A stretch of DNA of 40,998 bases, taken from positions 1 to 40,998 of the forward strand of contig CAYTTA010000016.1 in the NCBI GenBank assembly GCA_964440655.1, written 5' to 3'. This DNA comes from CAYTTA01 sp964440655. Lineage in GTDB: Bacteria; Bacteroidota; Rhodothermia; Balneolales; Balneolaceae. The position numbers and the translations under genes are program-made. A model generated the notes under the pieces. It saw only the letters and a list, made by a program, of their open reading frames with translations. It did not search any database and was not told where the DNA came from. Within the stretch, counting starts at the first letter, position 1. The number at the start of each line of letters is the position of its first letter. Positions 1-8,814 of this stretch are shown here, in pieces.

Positions 1-273
1 TCTGTTGTTATTCCGTTTTCGGGGGCGAGATTGGAATAACGACCGAGGGCTCGCGGCATCATCACCCCAAAACCCTCTGTTGTTATTCCGTTTTCGGGGG
101 CGAGATTGGAATAACGACCGAGGGCTCGCGGCATCATCACCCCAAAACCCTCTGTTGTTATTCCGTTTTCGGGGGCGAGATTGGAATAACGACCGAGGGC
201 TCGCGACATCATCCTCCGAAACCCTCTGTTGTTATTCCAATTCGGGAGGCAAAACAAGAATAAAGACCGATGC
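1..273. repeat. Hairpin-repeat array A (4 units, period 74-75)
   Basis: Four tandem units start at about -2 (cut by the window edge), 73, 148 and 222. Each unit is a 52-base imperfect palindrome: left arm CCCTCTGTTGTTATTCC, an 18-base loop, and right arm GGAATAACGACCGAGGG, with 15 Watson-Crick pairs and one G-T pair out of 17. A 22-23-base spacer follows. The first three units are almost identical, including the loop and the spacer; the fourth has a decayed right arm. The array lies just past the stop codon of the DUF4175 gene, which is on the minus strand. Related arrays lie at 6168, 23371 and 40816. The open frame through it (25-residue repeats) is a by-product of the 75-base period and is not called as a gene. 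Bases 274-321 hold nothing recognisable. Confidence 0.9.
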
Positions 274-321
274 AACTTCGACGGGAGAATTGGAATCAAG
301 CATCGCGCACCGGCCTCTTGG

Positions 322-3300
322 CTACTCTTCAAACCGCTCCTGATACTGTCGTAACAGTTCATAGTAGCGGTCGATCAGCCTCCGGGTCTGCGGGGTGAAC
401 CGGGTATAGGAGGGATCGGCCAGAACGGTCCGGATCTCCTGCTCCAGTTCCTCAAGTGTGACATCCGGGGGGCGGGAGCGTTCAAATTCCGAAGCGGTGC
501 GGCCTCGAAATTCTTCGGATTCCTCGCGCTGCTGAAGCGATTCCCGGGCCGAGAGCATTCGGGATAGAATATCATACTGGCGTTCGTTCATCAGGGGATC
601 GGTTACCCCGCCCCGCATGTCGTTGATTGCCTCTTCCATCTGTTCGGTAAGCCGGCGCAGCTCACTCAACGTCCTGTCTCCCTCACGCAACATTCCGCTC
701 TGGCGCATCTCCTCCAGTTGTCGCCGGATCTCATTCTGCTGGCGTGCAAGCTGCTCCAGGCGCTCCGACTGATCCTGTGTGAGCCGTTGTCCCTGCAGAT
801 CGTTGATCATCTCCTGGAGCTGCCGGTTCATCTGCAGCTGATCCTCGCTCATGGACTGAAGCTGCTCGATCATCTGCTGCATCGAGAGGCCCCCTCCGCC
901 ATCGCCCGATTGCTGGTTCTGAAGCTGTTCCGCCACCTCGGCGAGCATGGAAGCCAGCTCGTTGATCCCGCCCAGTGATTCACGGGTGGCGAGAACGGCC
1001 GACTGCCGCTCACGCTCGGCCAGTTGCCGGGTGGATTGTTCAAGTGCCCGGTCGACCTCTGCCTTGCGCTGGTTGATCCGGTTGGAGAGGGCAGGAATTT
1101 CTGAAGAGATACGGAAAAGGGTATCGGCGATGACACTGAACTGGCTCCGGATATTCTGCTGATCACGTGCCAGCCGGACGTACCCCTCGCTGCCGGTATC
1201 GGTCTGTTCCACAAGACCGGCAAGCTCTTCCTGGGCTTCAGAGAGTTGCAGGAGCGTGAAGAGAGCCTGCCGCAGAGCCAGGAGGTTGATCTGAATCTGC
1301 TGGTTGCTCATCTCCTCACGGGCCTTTCGGAGAGCCTCGGCTCTGGCCTGAAACTGCTCCGCGATCTGCTGTTGCCGCTCCTGTACCTGCTGCGGCTCTT
1401 GCCTGGCTTGCTGACCTTGCTGGCCTTGCTGACCGGTTTGTCCTGACGATTCTTGTTCCGCCTGTTGCCCCGCCTGTTGCCCCGCCCGCTGCCCCTGTTG
1501 TTGCCCCGACTGCTGCCCCTGCTGCAATTCCCCACCGTCCCCCTGCATCTCCTGAATCAGCCGATCCAGATTCTCCCGGATTTCGGCGAGTTCCTGCAGG
1601 GCTTCATTCTTCATCTCCCGGAGCCTCTGCTCTGCACGCTGAGGCGGACGGCTGTCGAGCTGATCCAGCTGGTTCTGCAGATCACCCGTATCTTCCCGGA
1701 TTGCCTGCTGCTCCCCAATCTGTTCGCGCAAAAGCTGTTCACTCAAGGGCTGTTTACTCGCCTGTTCGCTCGCCTGATTGCTCGAGTTCTGATCGTTCGC
1801 CTGATCGTTTTGGCCGCTCGAGTTCTGTTCGTTCGAATTCTGTTCGCTCTGCGCCAGTGCCTCCATCCTTCGCCCCAGATCCTCGTACTGTCCGGCGAGA
1901 CGGTCGAGATCACTGCTCATTTTGAGGGTCTTGAAGAGTTCCAGTGTCCGCTCCAGTCGTTCGCGGAAGAGCTCTTCATTGAACTCGAAATTCTCCATCG
2001 CCTGCTGGACCGCAGAGGGATCGATTCCCTGAAGGGCTTCACGAAGCTCTTCGAGTGCCGCGAGCAGGGCGGGATCATCCAGCTGCTCAATCAGCTCCTG
2101 GAGATCACTCCATGCGCGACGGGTTGTCTCGGAGATCTCGTCGGATCCTTCCATTTCATTCCGGAGCTCATCGACCTGGTCATTCAGTGTCCGGATCGTC
2201 TCCTCCATCTCCTGGCGGCGATCTTCCAGAAGGTCGAGGTTCCGGCTCTCTTCCTGACTCCTTTCAGGATTCTGACGCAGGCGATCCCGGAACCGGCTGT
2301 ACTCCTGATCCACCTGCTGCTTCTGTTCGCTGATTCGGTCGAGGGCTTGCTGGATCTCGCCTTCCTTTTCATTCATCTGCTCCAGCCGGGCGGTGAGCGA
2401 GGGAATTTCGAGGATCCGTTCCCGGGACCAGCCGGTCTTGTATCCGTTGAAGGCGTCGTTGTCCTGGACCGAGAGGCGGAAGGTGAGCCTGTCCCGCGGC
2501 CTCAGATCAAGCTCTCCGATCTGCCAGGTGAATGGTGTCGGCCTTCCGGGCTGAGGGCGGTTCAGCTTCAGGCTTCCTTCCACCGGTTCTTCGGTGAACG
2601 CCCGTTGCAGTTCCCAGTGCAGGCGGGCAGAAGTCAGCCCGAAATCATCATCCGCCAGCCAGATCAGATCGATCCGGTCGCTCTGTGCCGGATCGGGATT
2701 TGATTCGGGGTAGCGAATGGTTACCACAGGGTATTCATCCTCCAGCAGACGTACGGGCGTTCGGAAGTCGTGATCGGCGCTCATCCCCTCCCTGTCCGTC
2801 ATGGAGAAGCGGAGTGTGTCGCTGCGATTCAGCGTAAAGGTGGCTGTGGCGGGCTGGATGCCGGAGTTGGGGTTACCTGCGATACCAGCTGATGCTCCCG
2901 TAGGGCTCGCATCTACGAACTCACCACGGAGCGGCTCATCACCCCAAAGGATTTCAAGGGATTCGAGGGGCTTGCTGGGAATGCCTTCGATGGTGATGCG
3001 TGAGCCGCCGTACGCCCGGAGCTCCGCCATCGGCCAGTTCTGATCATAGGGTTCCAGCCCCGTGTATTCCGGCGGTTCCACACGCAGGGTCAGTGATTCA
3101 AAGCGAGGGATCTGGCGCACCGATATCCGCCGTGTTTCACTTCGGAATCCATCCATCTGCACATACCACTCCAGGTCTGCGGTCATCTCCTGCGGGAGCC
3201 CTTCGAAGGTCCGTTCCCCCACCGGCTCCATGGGACGTTGCCGCCAGTTCTCCTCGATATCGGTTTTGAAGTGGAACTGGAGCTGACGGGGAAGATCGCG

Positions 3301-4086
3301 GCTTCCACCGAATTCAATTTTCGGGCGGACGGAACTGCCGTACTGAAGTGTGGTGTCGCCAGGGGAGAGATGGAACTGCCACGGGTTGGGCCGGCTGTAT
3401 CTTGTAAAAAGGTTCACGCTGCGACCCGCTGCATCCGGTTGCAAGGTGATGAGTGCGGCTGCGGCGGCGAGGGTGATGCTGAGGAGGAGTGCGGACCAAC
3501 GGAGGGATTGCTTGACGGGATGGGTGGATTCCCAGCTGTTGAGGCGTGCTTCGACCGTTTCGGCGCTGATCTTCTCCAGGTTGTTCCGGATGGCAAGTTC
3601 ATGAAGCGGGGAGCGGATCTCCTCCCGATCAAGCCAGAGATCGAGTGCGTTCTGAAGTCGTGGCAGGGATGCGTTTTTGCAGAATTCCCGGTAGAATGCG
3701 GGAAATGTGGAGGGGACACGGTTTCTCTCCTTTCTGTGGCTGAGAAATGCCAGAGCACCGGCCGATGCAAGAAGAATACTCCAGGTGATGATTTTGGCAA
3801 CGGGAGGAAGCCAAAGGCTCTTTTCGAGCAGCATCAGCAGAATCAATCCGCCCAGAAAGAGGGTTGCCGCCTGCAGCCAGGGAAGAAGACGGCCTCGGCG
3901 AATCAGCTTGCGGTACCGGGTTCGGAGGAGCGCTTCTACTCTTTCGATGGTCCGCTTTTGTTTGCCTCCGCGGGTGATGTTATTGTTGTTCGCGATGCCG
4001 CTGTTCCCTGAGCCGCTTTTCTCTGAGTCACTTGGCCTGGTATCGCCGGGATCGCTTTTTTTGTTATGTGGGCGGGAATCTGCCAT
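322..4086 (-). CDS. DUF4175 family large coiled-coil membrane protein
   Basis: A 1254-residue protein. A Ser/Asn-rich basic N-terminus leads into three predicted membrane segments (about residues 70-87, 97-115 and 195-216), then a beta-rich region to about residue 600, then a long Glu/Gln/Arg coiled coil to the end. The coiled coil is interrupted by low-complexity Gln/Asn/Ser stretches near residues 770-800 and 900-950. This architecture and length match DUF4175 proteins, which occur in Bacteroidota, Rhodothermota and Balneolota and have no established biochemical role. The start at 4086 places the acidic and Asn-rich head first; no better internal Met was seen. It reads in the same direction as the COX1 paralogue upstream, across about 200 bases. 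The many open frames on the opposite strand here come from its biased codon use. Assignment to the family is from overall pattern, not a domain search. Confidence 0.8.
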   Translation of the reverse strand: MADSRPHNKKSDPGDTRPSDSEKSGSGNSGIANNNNITRGGKQKRTIERVEALLRTRYRKLIRRGRLLPWLQAATLFLGGLILLMLLEKSLWLPPVAKIITWSILLASAGALAFLSHRKERNRVPSTFPAFYREFCKNASLPRLQNALDLWLDREEIRSPLHELAIRNNLEKISAETVEARLNSWESTHPVKQSLRWSALLLSITLAAAAALITLQPDAAGRSVNLFTRYSRPNPWQFHLSPGDTTLQYGSSVRPKIEFGGSRDLPRQLQFHFKTDIEENWRQRPMEPVGERTFEGLPQEMTADLEWYVQMDGFRSETRRISVRQIPRFESLTLRVEPPEYTGLEPYDQNWPMAELRAYGGSRITIEGIPSKPLESLEILWGDEPLRGEFVDASPTGASAGIAGNPNSGIQPATATFTLNRSDTLRFSMTDREGMSADHDFRTPVRLLEDEYPVVTIRYPESNPDPAQSDRIDLIWLADDDFGLTSARLHWELQRAFTEEPVEGSLKLNRPQPGRPTPFTWQIGELDLRPRDRLTFRLSVQDNDAFNGYKTGWSRERILEIPSLTARLEQMNEKEGEIQQALDRISEQKQQVDQEYSRFRDRLRQNPERSQEESRNLDLLEDRRQEMEETIRTLNDQVDELRNEMEGSDEISETTRRAWSDLQELIEQLDDPALLAALEELREALQGIDPSAVQQAMENFEFNEELFRERLERTLELFKTLKMSSDLDRLAGQYEDLGRRMEALAQSEQNSNEQNSSGQNDQANDQNSSNQASEQASKQPLSEQLLREQIGEQQAIREDTGDLQNQLDQLDSRPPQRAEQRLREMKNEALQELAEIRENLDRLIQEMQGDGGELQQGQQSGQQQGQRAGQQAGQQAEQESSGQTGQQGQQGQQARQEPQQVQERQQQIAEQFQARAEALRKAREEMSNQQIQINLLALRQALFTLLQLSEAQEELAGLVEQTDTGSEGYVRLARDQQNIRSQFSVIADTLFRISSEIPALSNRINQRKAEVDRALEQSTRQLAERERQSAVLATRESLGGINELASMLAEVAEQLQNQQSGDGGGGLSMQQMIEQLQSMSEDQLQMNRQLQEMINDLQGQRLTQDQSERLEQLARQQNEIRRQLEEMRQSGMLREGDRTLSELRRLTEQMEEAINDMRGGVTDPLMNERQYDILSRMLSARESLQQREESEEFRGRTASEFERSRPPDVTLEELEQEIRTVLADPSYTRFTPQTRRLIDRYYELLRQYQERFEE

Positions 4087-4287
4087 GCCGCAAGATAGCG
4101 AATATCACCGGTTTCCGGTTCATCTCCGCGGCCGGGTCCGCTGCCAATGGGGGCCGGCTATCTTTGCCCGATAATTGGTTCTGCTTGTCGGTGAACGGCT
4201 CCGCTGCCGGGTTCAAAACGGGTATCGCTGCCGGTGACTCCCTGTTAGATCTGTCAGGTCTGTTAGATCTTCTGCTCCCGATATGAC

Positions 4288-6055
4288 TTACCGTTCCTTC
4301 CGGCCATATCCATCCGTATCGGGTTGGGGTGCACCGAGCGGCTGAGCGACCGGCTGGCCGTTATGGCCATTGTGGACATCGGGAATTCCCAGCTGAAACT
4401 CCTCCATCGGCTTGTGATAGTCATAAGGTCCGTGAATGATGACCGGTGTGTGATCAAAGTTGTGAAGGACCGGCGGTGACTGTGTCTGCCACTCCAGGCC
4501 ACGGCTGCCCCACGGATTGGGGGGAGCGTCTTTTCCGCGGAAGAGCGAGTAGATCAGATAGATTACAATCATCAGCACGGCACCACCGAGCACATACGAG
4601 CCGATGGTTGACAGCACATGATAGGTCTGAAACTGATCCAGGTAGTTGAAGTAGCGCCGCGGCATTCCGAGCGAGCCCATGATAAACTGCGGCAGGAACG
4701 TGACGTGAAAACCGAGGAAGATCAGAAGACAGCCGATGCGTCCCAGCGTTTCGTTGTACATCTTGCCGGTGATTTTGGGCCACCAGTAGTGCACCCCTCC
4801 CAGAAGGGCGGTGACCATTCCTCCTACCATCACATAGTGGAAGTGGGCCACCACGTAGTAGGTGTCATGCACCTGGATATTGGGCGTAAGGGTTCCGAGC
4901 ATGATGCCGGTGAATCCTCCGATCATGAAGAGGATCAGGAAGCAGAAGACATAAAGCATGGGCGTCTTGAAGTCGATCGACCCCCTGTACATGGTTGCCA
5001 CCCAGTTGAAGACTTTGATGCCGGTCGGGANNNNNNNNNNCCACTAGGAAGGTGAGGAAGGAGAAGACCATGTTGGCCAGTGCAGCCTGCCCGGAGACGA
5101 ACATGTGGTGACCCCAGACGAAGAAGGAGATGAAGGCGATGGCCAGCGAGGAGAGGGCGATGGCCCAGTAGCCGAAGATATGTTTCCGGGAGAAGGTGGA
5201 GACCAGCTCCGAGATCACTCCAAAGCCCGGCACGATCATGATGTAGACAGCCGGATGGGAGTAGAACCAGAAGAAGTGCTGATAGAGGACCGGATCCCCG
5301 CCGATCTGCGCATCGAAGATGCCTACATGCATGACTCTCTCCATGGCGAGCAGCAGCACGGTGATTGCAAGGACCGGAGTGGCCAGGATCTGGATCACAC
5401 TGGTGGCATAGAGACCCCAGAGAAAGAGGGGGATTTTGCCCCAGGTCATGCCGGGTGCCCGCAGCCGATGGATGGAGGTGATGAAGTTGATTCCGGTCAG
5501 GATGGAGGAGAACCCCACAACGAAGACTCCCATTGTTACAAGGAAGACGCTTCCAGGTGAGTAGCTGGTGCTATAGGGAGGGTAAAGGGTCCATCCAGTA
5601 TCAACTCCGCCCGTCACGATGGCGGCAATCATGAAGAGGGCGCCGCCCAGATAGATATAGTAGCTCGCAAGATTGAGTCTGGGGAACGCCACATCCTTGG
5701 CGCCCAGCATGATCGGGAGGATGAAGTTGCCCAGAGCGGCAGGAACGGCCGGGATGAGAAAGAGAAAGACCATGATGGCCCCGTGCAGCGTGAAGAGCTG
5801 ATTGTAGGTCTCCGCTGTGAGGAACGATTGTGCGGGTGTGAGCAGCTCGGTGCGCAGAAGCAGTGCCAGTGCCCCTCCCACCAGAAAGAAGAAGGTGGTC
5901 GAACAGAGAAACATGATGCCGATCTTCTTGTGATCGACCGTTGTCATCCAGGCTTTGATTCCCCGTTCTTCCTGGAGGTAGGTTTTACGAGGCGTTACAG
6001 GAGGTTTGTATCGCCTTACCTGAATCTTTTTGAGTTCCAGTTGTTCAGTTTGCAT
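4288..6055 (-). CDS. ctaD: Second cytochrome c oxidase subunit I (A2-type), split by a gap
   Basis: Heme-copper oxidase catalytic subunit: it would reduce O2 at a heme a3-CuB centre and pump protons. It is closely similar along its whole length to the subunit I encoded at 8815-10614. It keeps the low-spin heme ligand in TLHGAIM, the CuB/Tyr motif YSHPAVY typical of A2-type oxidases, the CuB pair in VWGHHM, and HFHYVM for the heme ligands. The frame appears broken at the 10 Ns (5031-5040). By comparison with the paralogue only three bases are missing there, so ten Ns add seven false bases. Removing seven gives one continuous frame of about 586 residues. I chose the ATG at 6055, since the upstream alternative (GTG, 6088) has no visible ribosome site. 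No subunit II or III is next to this copy. Confidence 0.9.
5031..5040. other. Assembly gap (10 N) inside second ctaD
   Basis: Ten Ns. The flanks line up with the intact paralogue at about 9555-9575 with only three bases unaccounted for, encoding part of the conserved LVGIPTG segment. The N count is therefore arbitrary, and the apparent frameshift is an artefact. Confidence 0.9.
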
Positions 6056-6167
6056 AGCCTTATCCGGTTGTTGTGCATACCTATTCACAGGTTAAACAAT
6101 CCGGAAGGGTCTGGCGTTTGCGGAAAATTTGTGGGGTGTGATGCGGGTGTGATGCGGGGCACGGACT

Positions 6168-6445
6168 CATGGAGTTGTTATTCCAATTTGAAGGGTTAAA
6201 CCGGAATAAAGACAGAGGGTTCGGAATCGATATGTTCCGGAGCTATAGGGAGTTATTCCCTTTTTGGGTTGGATATTGGAATAACAACAGAGGGTGGAGT
6301 GGATATTTAGAGTAATGACATAGGTTCTTTATTCAAATATGTGGAGGATAAGCGGAATAAAGACAGAGGGTTCGGAACCTATATGTGCCGCCACTCTATG
6401 GAGTAATTCCATTTTCAGGCTGGAAACTGGAATAACAACAGAGGG
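6168..6445. repeat. Hairpin-repeat array B (4 diverged units, period 75-76)
   Basis: Four units at 6168-6219, 6243-6294, 6319-6370 and 6394-6445. Each has 17-base arms around an 18-base loop, with 23-24-base spacers. The right arm is well kept (GGAATAACAACAGAGGG or GGAATAAAGACAGAGGG), while the left arms and loops diverge. In unit 3 the left arm has CTTTATTC opposite GAATAAAG, a paired change from the usual GTTATTCC/GGAATAAC that supports selection or copying of the paired form. Two spacers share an ATATGT core. The array fills most of the 422-base gap between the hydrolase stop (6478) and the second ctaD start, so any promoter of that ctaD must lie within or beside it. Confidence 0.9.
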
Positions 6446-6477
6446 CGTGAGATCGAGAGGAAACAGGTACGGACTTC

Positions 6478-7488
6478 TTAAGCCAGATCCTCCAGGCGCA
6501 GGCTCTCTTTCATATGGAACTTGCCCCCTTTTTCACCCACAGTGATCAATTCATGATCGGGATCATGCTGCAGGTAGAGATACCAGCCGTTCTCGACAGC
6601 AAGAGTCAGCCACACTCTCTTCTCTTCCATTGTCTGAAGGGGGAAAAGATCATAGGCAGCAATCCAGGGAAGCGGCAAGTGGGCGTGGGTGGGGGAGAGA
6701 TCCCCGATAAAGAGAATGGTCTTGCCCTCCGCCTGGATCAGCGGCAGCTGCATACCGGCGGTATGGCCATGAACCGTAATGGCATTGAGGCCATCTTCAT
6801 ATCGGATGGCGGTAGGAGCGAATCTTTCTCCCAATTCAGAGAGTCCCGACAGATCGGCCTCTCTCAACCCGGCTATTCCGGCCTTCCCGGCCTCCCCAGT
6901 CATCCCATTCATTCCCCCCAGGATCTCCTCAATATTCCGAGATTCGCGCACGTAATTGAGCCGCTTGCTGGTGCTGATCGGGCCAATATTTTCCGGAAGG
7001 TAACTTGCCTTCTCCTGGGCGTTCGGTTTCAGTGCGGCCTCCATCTGGGTTCGGGTGATATGATAGATTGCCCGCGGGAATCGATCCTGAAGTTCTCCCT
7101 CTTCATCGAACCAGGTGGTCCCACCGCAGTGGTCGTAATGTAGATGAGTGAAGATCAGATCGGTAATATCCCAGGGATCAACACCGATCTCTCCGAGAGA
7201 GCGTATCAGTTCGCTGTGATCATAGTCGAGGCCGATAATGCCCCGCATTTTCTCATCGAACTTGTCTCCGGAACCGTTGTCGATCAGATAGGTGCGGCCG
7301 GTTTTCCCGGACCGTACAAGAAGGGAGCGCATCGCCAGAGGGATGCGGTTTGATTCGTCCGCCTTGAAGTGACGGGACCAGAGAGGTTTGGGAACTACAC
7401 CGAAGATCGCCCCTCCATCCAGCCAGAAGAGGCCGGTTTCCACCGAATAGAGTTCAAAGTGGCCAAGACGGAGGGGAGATCGTTTCAC
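6478..7488 (-). CDS. MBL-fold metallo-hydrolase
   Basis: A 336-residue metallo-beta-lactamase-fold protein. The metal-binding signature HLHYDH is at residues 115-120 (His115, His117, Asp119, His120), followed by CGG, with further His residues downstream (HGHTAG near residue 240) that fit the fold's ligand set. There is no signal peptide, so it should be cytoplasmic. The start is GTG at 7488. It begins 31 bases after the oxidase subunit IV stop on the same strand, so it is probably the last gene of the caa3 operon. The substrate cannot be told from sequence: the fold includes lactonases, thiolesterases and other hydrolases. An oxidase-related role is only suggested by position. Confidence 0.85.
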   Translation of the reverse strand: MKRSPLRLGHFELYSVETGLFWLDGGAIFGVVPKPLWSRHFKADESNRIPLAMRSLLVRSGKTGRTYLIDNGSGDKFDEKMRGIIGLDYDHSELIRSLGEIGVDPWDITDLIFTHLHYDHCGGTTWFDEEGELQDRFPRAIYHITRTQMEAALKPNAQEKASYLPENIGPISTSKRLNYVRESRNIEEILGGMNGMTGEAGKAGIAGLREADLSGLSELGERFAPTAIRYEDGLNAITVHGHTAGMQLPLIQAEGKTILFIGDLSPTHAHLPLPWIAAYDLFPLQTMEEKRVWLTLAVENGWYLYLQHDPDHELITVGEKGGKFHMKESLRLEDLA

Positions 7489-7519
7489 AGCGGCGGATCA
7501 ACCAGAATGATCAGAATAT

Positions 7520-7819
7520 CTAGAATGATGGGACAATTTCACCACGGGAGAGTGTATCCATCAGTGTAAGCAGGATAAGAACTCCCAGAAACGAAACCCC
7601 CAGAATGATCACCAGCATGTTGAAACGTGCATCCCAGTAGAGGTTCATGAAGAACAGAGCCACGAGGGAGGCTTTGATTACTGCAATGACCAGGGCAACA
7701 ATAATATTCCAGGGTGCAGGGATATTGACCCAGGTCAACGCTACGGTGATGAACGTGAGCACCGCCAGGGCACCGGCAATGCCCCACAGAAACCGGGCGG
7801 AAGGAATGTGATGACTCAT
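7520..7819 (-). CDS. ctaF: Cytochrome c oxidase subunit IV
   Basis: A 99-residue membrane protein with three predicted hydrophobic helices (about residues 9-30, 35-58 and 66-86). The size, the helix pattern and the WDARFNML segment fit the small subunit IV family of bacterial caa3-type oxidases (CtaF/CoxD). This subunit helps assemble or stabilise the complex and binds no cofactor. It follows subunit III in the same direction, but after an unusual 319-base repeat-filled spacer. The gene symbol is by role and position. Confidence 0.8.
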   Translation of the reverse strand: MSHHIPSARFLWGIAGALAVLTFITVALTWVNIPAPWNIIVALVIAVIKASLVALFFMNLYWDARFNMLVIILGVSFLGVLILLTLMDTLSRGEIVPSF

Positions 7820-8138
7820 GTTATCTCGGTATCGGTTTTATGGAAATTGTTAAAAAGATTGATCTGTCAGCTGCAAGCCACCGTATAAGTAACCGGTGTC
7901 AGCCGCCAGCCGAAGCATCCAGCCGCCAGCCACGGATCAGTAACCGGCGCAAGCCGCAAGCCGACTCATCAGAAACCGGCCGCGAAAGCATCAATAACTG
8001 GCAGTGAACCACCAGCAACCGGCCGCGAACCACCAGCAACCGGCTGCGAACCAGCGGCAACCAGTCGCCAGCCGTCGCATCAGCAACCGGCCGCGAACCA
8101 ACGGAAACCGGCCACGAACCACCGCTGCATCAACCCGA
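7820..8138. repeat. Repeat-filled spacer with 21-base tandem repeat
   Basis: A 319-base gap within the oxidase operon. From about 8006 to 8131 it carries roughly six imperfect copies of a 21-base unit (GAACCACCAGCAACCGGCCGC in its best form, shortened here as GAACCACCAG...CGGCCGC), with units at 8006, 8027 and 8048 and decayed ones after. Bases 7861-8005 hold looser AGCCGCCAGCC-like repeats. The plus-strand open frame across it (Asn/Gln/Pro heptads) runs on antisense to subunit III and is not credible as a gene. No terminator was seen. Confidence 0.75.
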
Positions 8139-8795
8139 TCAGTCGATCAGGTAGAGCAGCGGGAAGAGGAAGATCCAGATCAGGTCAATCAGGTGCCAGA
8201 AGAGTCCCACAACCTCGATCGGGGTGTAGTACTCGCTGCTGAAGTGGCCTTTGCGGGCACGGATCAGCAGCCAGGTCATCAGGCTCATCCCGATGATTAC
8301 GTGGATCCCGTGCAGGCCGGTCATCATGTAGTAGACGCTGAAGAAGATGTTCGCTTTCGGGTGATCGATTCCTTCGTAGACGTAGTTGGCGCCCGGGAAG
8401 ATTCCCAGTTCAAACTTGTGAGTGTACTCGAAGTACTTGATCACCATGAAGGTCAGTCCGAGCGCGATGGTGACCGCCAGGTTGATCACAATGTTCCTGG
8501 TCTGGTTCAACTGGGCAGAGCGGATGGCCATGGCCACCGTCACGGAGCTTCCGATCAGGACCAGAGTGTTCACCCCACCCCAGAAGGTGTCCAGATGGGA
8601 GGAGGCCATCACATAGAGCTCCGGATACCAGGTCCGGTAGGCGATGTAGGCCAGGAAGAGACCCCCGAACATGAGGGTCTCGGTAACCAGAAAGATCCAC
8701 ATCCCCAGCTTCGAAGCCGCGAACTGCTGTTCGGAATCGACGAAGTGGTGTTGTACGTGAGCGCCGCGCTTGGCTACTGCAGTTGCTTGTGACAT
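8139..8795 (-). CDS. ctaE: Cytochrome c oxidase subunit III
   Basis: A 218-residue polytopic membrane protein of the COX3 family. The N-terminus HHFVDSEQQF leads into KLGMWIFLVTE, followed by five predicted helices. It keeps the family's GLHGIHVIIG segment near residue 155 and ends in VGLFWHLIDLIWIFLFPLLY, the conserved C-terminal helix. The length fits the five-helix form without the first two helices. Subunit III binds no metal but supports proton uptake and stability of subunit I. It starts 19 bases after the ctaD stop, so it is co-transcribed. Confidence 0.95.
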   Translation of the reverse strand: MSQATAVAKRGAHVQHHFVDSEQQFAASKLGMWIFLVTETLMFGGLFLAYIAYRTWYPELYVMASSHLDTFWGGVNTLVLIGSSVTVAMAIRSAQLNQTRNIVINLAVTIALGLTFMVIKYFEYTHKFELGIFPGANYVYEGIDHPKANIFFSVYYMMTGLHGIHVIIGMSLMTWLLIRARKGHFSSEYYTPIEVVGLFWHLIDLIWIFLFPLLYLID

Positions 8796-8814
8796 GACTG
8801 TCTCGTCTAGATTC

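Noticed and set aside
5..343. Open frame of 25-residue repeats (FRFRGRDWNNDRGLAASS)
   Set aside because: It is the translation of the 75-base hairpin array. The period is a multiple of three by chance; there is no ribosome site, and the equivalent arrays elsewhere have stops and 74/76-base steps.
1453..2703. Long plus-strand frame antisense to the DUF4175 gene
   Set aside because: A codon-bias shadow. Similar long antisense frames occur opposite actC, actB, pgpH, ligA and ggt; none has recognisable domains.
6168..6445. CRISPR array
   Set aside because: Regular spacing suggested it, but the repeat is a 52-base hairpin with variable loop, the spacers are only 22-24 bases and similar or identical to each other, and no cas gene is present.
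8004..8792. Plus-strand 262-residue frame
   Set aside because: It starts in the 21-base repeats and continues antisense to subunit III, with Asp/His/Gly-rich composition typical of shadow frames here.
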